Below are positions 47,157-58,376 of a stretch of DNA of 64,000 nucleotides, one piece after another. The position numbers were made by a program, and so were the translations under genes. Source of the DNA: Ancylostoma caninum (lineage: Eukaryota > Nematoda > Chromadorea > Rhabditida > Ancylostomatidae); NCBI GenBank assembly GCA_037903475.1, contig JBAJFG010000184.1:372001-436000 (forward strand). Reading direction: 5' to 3'. The stretch's first letter is position 1. Each line of letters starts with the position of its first letter. Under the pieces are notes generated by a model, which was not told where the DNA came from, did no database searches, and saw nothing but the letters and a program-made list of their open reading frames with translations.

Positions 47157-47812
47157 TAATAGGAGATGAAAAATATTGGAAATTATGGCACGCCGGCCGT
47201 TCTACTGTACTAATTCTATCAACTTTACCATCTCAAACAAATGATGCGGCCAGCTCGCTCTACTATCGCTATTGATCGGCCGAGCTACAGTCCTTCGCCT
47301 GCCCGTCTGCGTACCTCCGATCCGACGAAGCTTCGGCTCTTTCTTTGGAGCGTGGCTAGCAATCAAACGAGCAATGATCCAAAACTGATCAGCCTCAATC
47401 AAACCATCTGGTTGGGAGCAGCTCACATATTTTTGAATTAGCGAGTCTGCCAAGCGCTGAGCGGTATGTACAACTTTGTAATAGCACGTGCAGAGTCTCA
47501 AAATGACGTTAAAAATTCACTCCAAACTTCATTAACAATCTTGATGTATTGCTGAACTATTACTACTACTGCTACGCTACCGAAGAAACATCAGCTTGCA
47601 GAGGTAATGAGCCTTTTCTTGCCTCCACTTCAAAACTCTCCTCATACTTAAGTTAGTTAATGGGACGTGGAGCTATTGTAATTCACGAATCTCTGACTAT
47701 GAGGGAAAGGTTTTCTACATCTTCGTGGGCTCACGACAAATCTCCAGATTGCTTCTCTTGTACGCTCTTGGTTTTCAAAGAGATTCTCTTGGAGGAGCTC
47801 GTCAAGATGCTA
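47157..47812. other. no gene seen
   Basis: Open frames on both strands overlap without splice support or domains. Confidence 0.3.
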
Positions 47813-49091
47813 TTAGGTTGTTGCGAAATTAATTGCCGAAGTGGACACACCAGTTCAAAGTGTTTTAACTCGGCTCAATCACAATTTTTTTCATCGCTTC
47901 AGCAACCGTTCAAGTCAGTAGATCCTCCCCGACAATTCTACGAGGATTGCATGCCTCCACTACTAAAATCGAGATCACAAAGATCCGCAAACGTTTGGAA
48001 GGCGATTTCAGCATGCTCCAGATCAGCAATCTACTGCTGTCGCAAGATTGCATCTAGAGCTCGGAAAAAAGACATACAGTGGGGTAATGGTCTGAGGAAT
48101 GAGATCAGTGAGTGAGAGCCTTGATGCCTCACTACATCAGTTTTGTCGTGTGAATTTTGGAGAGTGAGGCTTAGTTACTTTGGAAAAGGGGGAAATCAGT
48201 TTTTGTTCGCCACTGCTGATCACATCTATAGCAGATTTGTTGGTATCAACTCGAAATTACAATACCAGGACTCTGACGTTAGTGCTTGACTAGGTTGGAG
48301 GAGACTGTAGTGGATCACACTCTTACAGCATCACCACACTCCTGACACAACCTCCCTAGTGCGAAGACTTGATTTAGAAAAAGTTGGAGTTGGGGGAAGT
48401 GTCTACTGAAACGAATTCACGTTTATTTTTATCGCACAGGAACCGAGCTCCATTGATAGCTGTTACGCGATGTAGAAATGGGTAGTTTTTGAGGCGAGAA
48501 ATTAAGTTAGAAAAGATGACACAGCGGGTGAGACGCTGGTCATCTGTCAGATCGTGGGGTGTTCACTTCCGCACCTTTCTTGTCATGTCGATTGAAGTCA
48601 AATGTTTTGAAACTGAAGCATAGTGAGCCCCCATCCCTGCCCTCAAAGTCCAAGTGGTTGGACCCGGATTAGGTTCCACCACTCTTCTCAACGCTTGATC
48701 GTCAGAGAACAATCTGTGGTCACGACCATGGTTGCTTTGAGGATCAAAATCGACGGAAGAAAAATTTGCGACCGAATAGCTCACTGCCCATTTGGAAAGC
48801 GATTCGAAGCCAAAACAAATGCAAGATTATCGCAAGCATCCGACAAAGAGTGATCGAGTTTGAAGTCATGAACCATAATCACCCGAAAATCACGTCGGCC
48901 CATGATTTGTTCGCGACTTCACAAAAAACCTCAGAAAAGAGCTAGCCAGAATATTCAAGAAGTATTCGAAAGACGAGGAAAAGCCGTATCAGGAGGTCAC
49001 ATAAATTAGGCTGAAGTTGCTCAAATCGGGCAGGAGAGAAAGGTTCAAGTGAGCATACCCCAAAACGGCAATTAATTTCGCAACAACCTGA
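47813..49091 (-). mobile_element. mariner element M3 with decayed transposase
   Basis: Ends TTAGGTTGTTGCGAAATTAA and, inverted, TCAGGTTGTTGCGAAATTAA are flanked by TA; the length is 1279 bp. Minus-strand translation gives FRVIMVHDFKLDHSLSDACD, DQALRRVVEPNPGPTTWTL and YASVSKHLTSIDMTRKVRK, the N-terminal HTH region and the linker before WVPHEL of a mariner transposase. Many stops follow. The N-terminal domain is the best preserved part. Confidence 0.82.
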
Positions 49092-49730
49092 TAGAAAAAT
49101 TAGTAGCCGGGTGGCGAGAGGTGTGCTGAGTATAGTGCGTGCGGCAAAGTTTAATGATCTAATTGCTATATCTCGTATAGCACCTTCTGTGCGACGTTTA
49201 TCTGAGCAGCAGCGTATAGGAGAATTCATCCTTCTTAGAAATCTACGCCGGGTTCAAGTAAAAGAGTTCCAGGTTCATTTCATCAGTACTTCGGCAACAT
49301 TTCTCACTTGCGAAGGATTCAACGAGCTGTAGTGGATGATTTATGCAGCAGACCACCACAAAGTCACCACGACTTCCAAATGGTGTAGCTTCGCTTTCTG
49401 GTTGTTCGACAATGCTTCTTCCTCCTCCAATCATTGAGCGGGGGCTTTTTGTTATCATAAGGGGTCTACTCGTCGCAGATTGAAAACCGATCGAAAAATG
49501 GGTCGATTTTGCACTAGTGCAAAAGCATGTAACGGACTTCTCAACGAATAGCACCTATTCACCTAGTTTTTTGTGTTCTTATTATTAAGCAAAGGATGAC
49601 ATTCTTACTATGATCAGATTCGAGTTCGTGTACAACCACCAATGTTGTTTTAAGCGAGTTCTGTTTGATAAATGCAATCACTTAGTTCTTGCTATTCTTG
49701 CTAACTTCAAAAAGATCTACGTGACCTTTC
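49092..49730. other. no gene seen
   Basis: No supported exon or repeat was found apart from the M3 border. Confidence 0.3.
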
Positions 49731-49754
49731 CAATATGGTTGTGACCGAATTGAA

Positions 49755-49955
49755 TACATCCGAAGAAATGTTCGAATATTCGAATAATTCGTTCATTCGG
49801 CCTCTTGGGAAAGGGAGAAATTGGAACAATTCATTCATCCGACAATCTGGAGATACCGGTTATTCGAACAATTCATTCATTCGTGTTATTCTAATCTTGG
49901 CTTATTCGAACTATTCGTTTATCCTACTGAAAAAGCGGGCATTCGAATAATTCAT
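49755..49955. repeat. attcgaa/ttcattcattcg repeat block
   Basis: Several diverged units containing ttcgaacaattcattcattcg-like sequence. The same repeat family occurs at 62150-62370. Confidence 0.6.
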
Positions 49956-50204
49956 CTGGATCTTCCAAAATTGGCAGATTAGAACACTATTTTACTTGAA
50001 CTGGTAACTGTTACTATATCGAGGGAGAGCAACGTGTCGCGTGTGCAAAGATTTACGTGATAGCTTGAAGGCTCGTTGTGGATCTAGCCCAAACAGATCG
50101 CCTTCATGATGTTGTATGTTTCAGTGCTTTCCTTTGCAGGCGCAAGCTATAGAGGCTGACTACGGCAGGATCTAAAGATCCCTCTCCAAAAACGCATTGC
50201 TAGG

Positions 50205-50400
50205 AGAGGGTGACAGACGCAGAAATGGCCAGCCAGAGGGAGGGGGGGGGGGTGAGCGTGAGGAGAAAAACGGGGGAACCGGATGTAAAAATGGAAGTAA
50301 TGAAAATACCATTTTTAATGTTAAGCAAGTGAAACTAAATGTTCAAAAATATTGATACAAATAAAAATTTGTAAACAAACCGATGCAAAACTTCTAACCA
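50205..50400. repeat. G-rich dispersed repeat, one end
   Basis: gacagacgcagaaatgg followed by a G run at about 50243-50253 and gaggagaaaaacggggg corresponds to the start of the copies at 22500 and 28040. Confidence 0.45.
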
Positions 50401-50590
50401 CTTATTTCAAGGAGTATTTTTGAAGATCGAGCCACCTCTTCTCCAAGCTAAGGCTTCTTCTACTTCTAGTGGTAAGGGGATGGGGAAATTTACCTCACCA
50501 TAACCTACACATCGTAACTCATATTTAAAAAAACTATGATCTTGTAGTTTGCTCTATTTTGAGCAGAGGCCAAGGTTTGTGTTGACCTTT

Positions 50591-50640
50591 CATTGAACGG
50601 CTAACGTTTCGGCGTAGTCGCCTTCGTAGAAGCCTGGAAA
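50591..50640 (-). ncRNA. hammerhead-like block, inverted at PLE start
   Basis: The minus strand reads ccaggcttctacgaaggcg, then actacgccGAAAcgttagcc. GGCG-ACTA-CGCC forms a hairpin before GAAA, and GGCT/AGCC can close the structure. The CTGATGA box is altered to cttctacga. Confidence 0.45.
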
Positions 50641-51889
50641 GTTAAAAACAAACATGATTTACCCCTCAAAATCCTCATCACATCTACAGGACCCGATCCC
50701 AATTGGGCACCCTGTTTCCCCAATATACCAATAACATGTTCCAGCGCACCTTTCCAATATTAACATGTTCTTAGAAGACCTGCGCAACGCGCTTATTGAA
50801 CGTGAGAGCGTGATAGAGTCATTCGATGTCACCTCTCTGTAAATCAAATCTCCAATAGCGCAGCGTTGCAAGAAATGTTTGAGTTTCTTTCTGATCATCA
50901 AGGGTCAGTAAACTTGTTTGGGTTTTCAGTCGGGCAGTTATGACATTTGTGAACGAATGCTTAAACAGCAATGTTTTCCGCTGAGCTGGGCAATACTTCT
51001 TACAATTTAGAGACTTAGCTATGAGGCAAAGACTAGCACCCTTCTAAGCCATAGCGTTCATGTCCAAGGTGAAAAGCCTAATTTTAGAGCGCTAACATAA
51101 CTTGTACTGTCGTTACTTAGATGATTGTCATTATATGTCCTACTCAAGCGGAGATGGACTAATGTTCCAGTCTTCTAAATCAACAATCACAGTATATTAA
51201 ATTCACCAGGGAAAAACTGAGAAGCCCAGCAACAAGAACACCTTGCTTCATTACCGCTCTGCGCCTCCTTGGAAAACTAAGAAAGCCATCATAACCAACA
51301 CGTTTAGGATGGCCCAAAGCGCAGCTTCAGTTGTCCAAGAACGCTAGGAACGCTCCAAGATTCTGTAGACATCCTACCCAGCAGTCTAAAAAAGAAAGTG
51401 AAAATCCGAGCTTACAATCGCATTTGCGAGACACCCAACTGCGTAGTTTGTTGTTCGGGATGGGAAGGGGACTGTGCTGCCTCTGGGATCATTTACTTCA
51501 TAACTTGTAGTTCATGCAGGGAGCAGTATATTGGGGGAACAGGGCGCCCACTGCTTGTCCAGATTAAGGAACATCTAGATGGACTCAACAAATCTAAACT
51601 CTCCACGCCATTGGGAACCCACCTTGTATTAAGTGACACTAATTCTATGTTTGATTTGAAGGTCAAGATCTTATCGCGGGAACCCGGAATCCTGGCTCGC
51701 AAAACGTTGAAAGCGTTACATCCGAACGTTACATCCGTTACATACTCGGTGGTCCTTTCCTCCATCGACATTGCGGCTCTCGAGGTGAGCATCACGATAT
51801 TCTCTCCTCTGATATTGTACTGGTCTTATCCGGTAGGTCTTGTAGATGTGATGAGGTGTTTGAGGGATAAATCATCTTTGTTTTATGAC

Positions 51890-51939
51890 TTTTCCAGCCT
51901 TATACGGAGGCGACTACGCCGAAACGTTAGCCGTTCAAT
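51890..51939 (+). ncRNA. hammerhead-like block at PLE end
   Basis: Plus strand cttttccagccttatacgga, then ggcgactacgccGAAAcg and ttagcc. Same hairpin and GAAA as the block at 50591; the CTGATGA position reads cttatacgg, so ribozyme activity is unlikely. Confidence 0.45.
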
Positions 51940-52049
51940 AAAAGATCAATACATATCTTGGCCTGTGCTCGAAATAAACCACAAAAAAAGGATCCAATAT
52001 GCCAAGATTCAAAGAAAGTCGAACCTCCTTTATGCTGTGATCGTGTATT

Positions 52050-52588
52050 TACTTTTTTTCTCACATCCTTATCATATACATCTTCTTCTTAGCGTTTTCC
52101 CGTTTCGCAGCGGGGTCCGCTTTCCTGATGCTTTGACGCTAGAGTGCTCTGTCGTGGTCGGGATGAATCCCAGCCGTCTTGAAGTCACCGTGTACGGTGT
52201 CAAGCCATCGTTGCTTTGGTCGTCCTTTAGGCCGCTTTCCTGGTACCTCTACGTCGAAGCCAATCCTACAGACTTTGTCGCCATCAGCGCGAAGAACGTG
52301 ACCAAACCATCGCAGACGCGCCTCACGGAGCTTGTCGGCTATCGCAGCTACCCCAAATCGCTGTCATAGGTCCTGGTTGCATATGCGATCTAGCTGCCTA
52401 ATGCCACCCATCCACCGCAGCATCCTCATCTCAGTGACACTGATTCGGCGTTCTATTTCCTTAGTGGCGGGCCAGCACTCGGCACCATACAGCGCGACAA
52501 GACGTACCACGGTACGGTAGATCTTCGGCTTGAGCCGGTCTGGTGTTTCCTTGTTGCACAGCACACCAGTCAGCAAGCGCCACTTCAA
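52050..52588 (-). pseudogene. RTE C-terminal domain
   Basis: Minus-strand frame: KWRLLTGVLCNKETPDRLK, then VVRLVALYGAECWPATKE, MRMLRWMGGIRQLDR, ARLRWFGHVLRADGDKVC and RPKGRPKQRWLDTVHGDLK. These are standard RTE C-terminal blocks. It is separated from the thumb by a frame change near 52600. The long plus-strand open frame over 51800-52369 is its antisense shadow. Confidence 0.85.
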
Positions 52589-52615
52589 CCACGCAGCGGC
52601 GACGCGTGCGGTGAT

Positions 52616-53950
52616 CTAATGGACGAGGCTGCCGTCTGATGAAACCACTGAGCCGAGGTATTTGAACGCAGCGGCTCGCGAAAGATTCGTGCCATTAACT
52701 TTAATGGTGCCGGACTCGTGTTCGTCGGTGGTCGAATACTCGGTCTTCTTAACGTTGAGGCGGAGGCCGAACCGTGCCAGCTGGTCGCTTGCGTTGTTGT
52801 TCAAGTTCACCCTTGTCTTCGGATGCAAGCATTACGTCATTTGCGTACAGCAGCGTCCACGGCGCTGGTTTGTGATGGTCTTTTGTGATGGCATCCATGA
52901 CTACGATAAAAAGAAGCGGAAAAAGGCTGAGCCTTGGTGTACGCCCACGGTTATGGGGAACTCCGTCGACGTACCCGCGGCCGCCTGCACTTTACTCCTG
53001 TGATCGGCGTAAAGAATCCGCACCCATTCGATCAGCTCTTCAGGAATGCCGTGAAGCCGCAGAGCGTACCAAATGACTTCGTGGGGGACGCGGTCAAAGG
53101 TGTTCTCCAGATCTAGGAATGCTAGGTGCAATGGTCTTTTCTTTTCACGATGCTTCTCGATCAGGAGACGGGCGGCGTGGATGGCATCGGTAATGCCGCA
53201 TCCGGATACAAAGGCGCATTGGTTGGGAGATAGCTGGACGATACCGCGAATCCGGCGATCAATGATGCGTTCGAAGATCTTCATGGTATGCGACAACAGA
53301 CGGATTGGTCGATAGTTCGCGCAGTCAGCGGGGTTACCCTTGCCCTTCCAGATTGGGATGGTAGTGCTTCGCTGCCAGTCCACAGGCACCTTCTTCTTCG
53401 CTATGACTAGATTAAAGAATTTCGTTAACCAATCAGCGGAGTTCCACCACTGCGATTTCCACAATTCCGCTGCCGTATGATCTGGACCAGTCGCTTTGCC
53501 TGGCCTCATTCGCTTCAGTGCATACATGGTCTCTTCGATGGTGATCGGCAGCACTTGTCCGAAGGTGGGCGGAACTTCTGGGACGGATGGATGGGCAAAT
53601 CCTTCCGTCGAGACCTTCTCAAAATAATTCTTCTATCGTTGCATCACCTTCTTGTGATCCATCAGGAGGTGGCCTTGCTCGTCGTTGACGCCGTGAAACT
53701 TCTCGACGTCGTCTGCTTGGCGCTGACGCGATTTCGCGAGTCGGTAGATGAAGCGCTCACCGTCCCTCGAGCCTAACTTCTTACAGACTTCATCATAGTG
53801 AGCCGCCTTCGCTGCGGCTACAGACTTCTTAGCAGCCCTCTTCGCTGAGCGGTAACTCGTCCAGTTGTCTGTCATTTTATTGTCGAGGAAGGAATGGTAA
53901 AGCCACTTCTTTTCGCGGAATTTCGCCCTCACTTCCACTTCCAAAGCCAA
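52616..53950 (-). pseudogene. RTE reverse transcriptase domain, mutated
   Basis: After a linker with AKFREKKWLYHSFLDNK (53950-53633) comes an in-frame TAG at a position normally Trp (R-stop-KNYFEKV, about 53629). The RT follows: MRPGKATGPDHTAAELWK, NYRPIRLLSHTMKIFERII, LAFLDLENTFDRVPHEVIWY and VHQGSA. Beyond a frameshift near 52905 the catalytic box reads WTLLYANDVMLA where RTE elements have YADD, so one catalytic Asp is replaced. Then GLRLNVKKTEYSTT and SRAAAFKYLGSVVSSDG continue the thumb. The damage makes self-mobilisation improbable. Confidence 0.88.
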
Positions 53951-54955
53951 GTCTTCCTGTCAATCTTCCGTCGATCAGGTTTGGTCGTACCGAGTTCGGA
54001 GCGAGCAGCTGCGAGGACAGCATCAGTTACCTTTTGCCATGCTTCGTCGACGTTCGTGATAGGCGGCAACTGAATGTGAGAGATGACTGCTATTTCTTTC
54101 TCTCTTATTCTCCACCACTTGATTCGAGCCAGCGCACATCGCTCGACGCGCTTCTTGTTTGGTGGCATGATTTTCATTGCGCAGATCAGCGGCCGATGTT
54201 GCGACGCGACCGTCTCATACGGTACGACTTTTGCAACCGTGACGAGCTTCTGGTTTTGATACCTCACGAGCACGTAGTCGATCTGTGTCTTGTTGCTGCC
54301 TCTGTAGGAGGAGACGAGGTGGGATGGTCGCTTCCTAAATCTCGTGTTCGTTATAACAAGGTTATGAGACTCGGCGTAATCGAGAATGCGCTCGCCATAC
54401 TCGTTACACACCCCGTATCCGAAGCCGCCGCGGCATCTGCAACGCTCCAGCTCCTCGCCTGCTATGGAATCCCTAAACCGTTCGGAGACAGTGATGCCGA
54501 CACCATTTCTTATACCTGGGCTACCATTGTAGACGATTTTGAATCCGCATCCGATGTCCTTGAATTTGCTGCCCGATGATCTCGTCTCCTGCACCGCGCA
54601 CAAGTCGATTCGACGGCGCTGCAGTGCTGCTGCCAGTTCAAATGAACGGCCTGTCAACGTGCCGACGTTCAAAGTAGCAATACGCGTCTTGGCTACGTTG
54701 TTATCCTTAACGACTCGCCTGCTTGCCCCCCGATGCCGCCGTTCGCGAAGCATCGAGGACCCTCGCATATTATTGTCCACACTCACCGGGCCCCGCTAGT
54801 GGGCGTCGATTCCCGCGTACGCCGTAGCCTTCTTCTTGAATCCATTTGACGTCATGATCCATTAGATGTGACGTGGGGTGTTCGTCAGCCGGCCTGTCAC
54901 TACGGCCTGTCGCCGGCATTCGAATGACGAGGAGAAGGATTTCCCTCGTGGACAA
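53929..54955 (-). pseudogene. RTE APE-type endonuclease domain
   Basis: The domain nicks target DNA to start target-primed reverse transcription. Motifs in order: TRIATLNVGTLTGRSFELAA, RIDLCAVQETR (with the metal-binding Glu in QETR), NGVGITVSERFRDSI, TNTRFRKRPSHLVSSYRGS, QIDYVLVR and VASQHRPLICAMKI. The final block is normally SDHRP; here Asp-His is Gln-His, losing a catalytic residue. The frame changes near 54780, where the N-terminal part (54955-54770) overlaps, and again near 53940. Confidence 0.85.
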
Positions 54956-55294
54956 GGGACTTATTTGTTAGAGGCGGCCCCTACTCGCCTCTCTGCGCTT
55001 CCCAGTCGTTAGAATGCGAGCATTTGGCCAAACCCGAACTGCAGGATACAGCTCACATAAAGCATTTGCACACCCACACGCGTGAGTGCATGTTCACACT
55101 CATATGCCGGCCATATGAATCGAATCCAGCACTGTCGAACTAAGTAGTCCATCCCCTAGATCTACCCGCGTTGCAGGGCAAGCGCATGGCTGCTTTTGGT
55201 CCGCGGTAAACCCCCTATCCGCCACCCGGGGTCGCGCCACGTAGCCTCGCAGCAAATCGGCTGGGATCCCTCGTAGGAGGGAGATCCGTGGCTT

Positions 55295-55395
55295 ATCATA
55301 TACAGCCAGAGCGCCGCTTCGCGGCGCTCTGTCTCGGACCCGTGTGCTACGTTACCTCCGGGCTAGGTGGATGACAGTGATTTTCTGCGAAACTG
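55295..55395. repeat. palindromic repeat (gcgccgcttcgcggcgc)
   Basis: A perfect palindrome agagcgccgcttcgcggcgctct is followed by gtctcggacccgtgtgc and ggatgacagtgattttctgc. The same block occurs at 56105-56240. Confidence 0.7.
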
Positions 55396-55934
55396 CATAG
55401 CTCCTAAATGGTTTAGAGATTAGCTCTTATTATGTACTATATAGAGATCATATGGTTGTACATGGTTCTTTGTATGAGTAGCAGCACAGATCCTCACGTG
55501 GTCAAGTCGTTTTTATTTATGATATAACACTGAAAATCGAAATTGTTATGATTCGGGCACAACTAGCTTGTAACAGAAAAAAATGCGTAAAGATTCTATT
55601 CCTATTTCGTAAGCACAATACATATTAAGCTCATGGAGTGCACCATTTGTTCCCCTGACCATTAATTTCTAAATGCTGTCACTACTTGATGCTTTAGAAG
55701 GAATGCAGTAAAAATTTCCGTTCAACTCTGCTGTATTTGGATGATTCACAGCTCTGATTGCGAAATCACACTCCCTTCATCAATGATTCCCCCATTCTGC
55801 CTTAGAGATCCAAAATATTCCGTTTTCATTGCAAAATAGATGTCCTAATTGAAGATTTGTGTTGTACACATAGATATACCATGGATATAGAGTAAGATCC
55901 TCCCGTAGCTCTCCCCGAGGCGTGCCAGCACTTC
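55396..55934. other. no gene seen
   Basis: AT-rich, no supported exon or element. Confidence 0.35.
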
Positions 55935-56260
55935 CGCTATCGTGCTGGGACCACATCACTGATTCATAGATCAGTGTTGTTTACGACCGGTCAAGCGAGT
56001 TGGGCGTGGTCGCAGCGGCGAGTTTGACCAATAGCAGCCCTGACACATAGCCACACGTTCAAAGTACACAGGGGGGCTAGCGCTTTATTATATAGACCCG
56101 AGCCAAAGCGCCGCTTCGCGGCGCTTTGTCTCGGACCCGTGTGCCACGTTACTTTTGGGCCAAGTAAACCCCGAAGAAAATCACTGTCATCCTCACGAAG
56201 CGCAGCTTCGCCGCGCTTCGCGGATGACAGTGATTTTCTGCGAAGTTGCATTAGTCTTGA
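55935..56260. repeat. dispersed repeat with foldback end
   Basis: ctgggacca, gggcgtggtcg and cacaggggggctagcgcttt are shared with 61786-61950. They are followed by the palindrome block of 55295, and then by aaaatcactgtcatcc facing ggatgacagtgatttt around cgaagcgcagcttcgc. Confidence 0.65.
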
Positions 56261-58376
56261 CCGCTTGGGAGGTTAACCCTTGTCACGATTACAGTATTAC
56301 AGAAAGACTGTTGTCATGTCGGTCAATGTAAGAAACGAAGGTGTATAGTGAATATGGGTAACTGAGCTTCTTCAAGCTTCCTTTCCGAACTTGATGTGCA
56401 TTAAAGGCAGAGGGCCATCTCGTTCTGCCTGTTGGATTTACCAACATATCCTAGACCTTCTCATCATGTTGATCCCTGGGATGTACATCAATAGGCACAG
56501 AAGCGACGAAATCCCCATTTTGAAAGGCTCGAACTGGATAAAAATTTGGGGACCGGAGGCGGATCGCTCCAAGCTGTGCTGGCTGCCTGCCACGGCTGCC
56601 GCGTCGGTCAACGAGTCTTGGCGTGTCCAATCGATAAGATCAACGGCTTCACATGTCAGTTCGGGTTGGCAAACTGTTACAGACCCCGTCCTGGAAGACG
56701 GGTTTATAGACCATTCTGAGACAATTTATGTATACCATTGGAACCATCGCGCCGAGTAGATGCTGAATCTGCTGTTAGCTGAACTACGAAAATGAGGTGG
56801 ACCCCTGCCTTTAAACCCTTTTAATACCATGGTATTACGTGTCTGCGTGCGCAGTCGAGCATTAATTTACAAAATCAACGCGGGATTGAATTGCGCTTCA
56901 AAGGAACAACAGTGAACGTGGCACCTCAAATCTGTTGTAGTCTTGAAGGACGGTAAGTGCGGTTGTTGTACGGGAGGGTGAAGAGGGGAGGGGGCTGCTT
57001 AAGCTGCTGTGCATCGTTTGCTACTATACACTGTTTCCTAGCTTATTTCCCTCCACTTGGAATGTATTTTTTCCGCGTGCTCAATCCTATCCAGTAGTGT
57101 GGACGTCAACTATTTTTTTAGTTACAGTGCCTCCTCGGAAATTTACATTATAGCCAGTAAATTTAAGCGCGTTTTAGTACAAATTTTCGGCACTGTCAAA
57201 TGCACTGGTTAAGTCTGCAGTTTCCGAGCAAATCAGCTGAAAAAATTGTTCTTAAATGCTGTTATGGGTAGAATAAGATATTTCTTCACCTTGACGATAG
57301 CTGGGCGATCACGCAGAATTAAACTTGGCCCATAGTTAAGGCTGTTCATGAATTTCAGCCATTGCTCTGTGGCGTTTTGGTCCAGGTTTCTCATATAACG
57401 TTTTCGCCGGGAATAGAAACTACACTCGGAAGGAGCACTCACTGCGCTTAATCAATCATGTAGGCGGTAAGGCACTACTTAGCAGTTAGAAGATTCAGCA
57501 GAAAATATTGTCACAATAGGGGGATATATGTCGGCTCGCATTTTTTAAAAGTGAGTTCAAAAGCGTACTACCTTAAGCGAAAGCCTCGTCAAAAACCCGG
57601 TCTCAACCCATAATTACAATTAACCTTCCTCTATTCGGCACAGAAGAGAGTGCGAGGAAGCATGGGTTTCTGGTGGAGAAATAATTGAGCTAACGATGTG
57701 CAATAACTTTTGCCATAACACTGTAATTGGGCTTGAGTTAAATGCAGTGGTGTGCGCAACTTTATCTTCCTAGAGTGTGTCAAAAGACATGAATAACAGG
57801 AACACATTATCGGCATGACTGTAGCACAATTGGCTTCTTAAGTGAGGTCGGCATTTATCACAACATTCCCTACCCGCTTCGTGGTCTGCTCGAATTTGAC
57901 CACTATTCTCGGTCATCCTTTTGATTAGACCACGAATGACCGTCAATGCACAAAGACATGTGCCACGAAGTGAAATCCAGCGTCAATAAGCCCTGTTCCT
58001 TGACCATTCCTGGTCATCACCGTTCAAGAAGGAACTGAGCGCCACTTCTTTTAAGTCAAGTTAGTTTGAAAAAAACCTGAAAAAAAAGCGCCGGCTTGCA
58101 GATCTTTTTTGGAAAACAAATGCGGGGAAGATTTGTCTGTATAGGTGTAAGAGGATGTGAGAAGGAAAATTAAGAAAAAAAACGTGGTGGAAATAACTAC
58201 GAAAACCTTCAAGCCAGCTTTGTCACTTATTTCCTTGAGTCGGCGCAGAATTTATATTACTGATTCTTCCAAATGACCGACACAAATAAATATTATAGCA
58301 TTGAACAACTGGGGATTTTTTCCACTTGATACAGCGGAGATATGGGAAGAACTCCGCAGTTGCGACCATTTTAGCA
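56261..58376. other. large unassigned stretch
   Basis: A plus-strand open frame of 122 codons at 56391-56759 (MMCIKGRGPSRSACWIYQ, later ETIYVYHWNHRAE) overlaps a minus-strand open stretch. Neither shows a domain or good splice sites, so I do not call a gene. The rest is AT-rich and featureless apart from a G-rich run near 56975-56995. Confidence 0.3.

Larger units (their letters stand above)
50591..51940 (+). pseudogene. PLE with C-terminal GIY-YIG and inverted termini
   Basis: Plus-strand remnants run in PLE order: ERESVIESFDVTSL near 50800-50850, QEMFEFLSDHQGSVNLFGF near 50870-50925, then degraded RT. A GIY-YIG domain follows, with PNCVVCCSGWEGDCAASGII, YFITCSSCREQYIGGTGRPL and VQIKEHLDGLNKSKLS (51435-51605). 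Both extremities carry the same roughly 50-bp hammerhead-like block in opposite orientation, at 50591-50640 and 51890-51939. Stops and frameshifts are frequent in the RT; the nuclease is open. The element lies next to the RTE at 52050. Confidence 0.75.
52050..55300 (-). mobile_element. nearly complete RTE-type retrotransposon
   Basis: The minus strand holds, in order: a GC-rich 5' region (about 55300-54960), an endonuclease (54955-53929), a linker, RT (53632-52616) and C-terminal domain (52588-52050), ending at about 52050 in AT-rich sequence beside the PLE. One ORF encoding APE endonuclease plus RT without an RNase H domain is the RTE plan. It is much the longest coherent coding unit in the window. 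Exact ends and target duplication were not determined. Confidence 0.85.

Noticed and set aside
51800..52369. Second half of a 323-codon plus-strand frame after the GIY-YIG domain
   Set aside because: Beyond about 51790 it no longer matches a PLE and from 52050 it is antisense to the RTE C-terminal domain.
54034..54799. Plus-strand open frames of 86-181 residues
   Set aside because: Antisense shadows of the RTE endonuclease.
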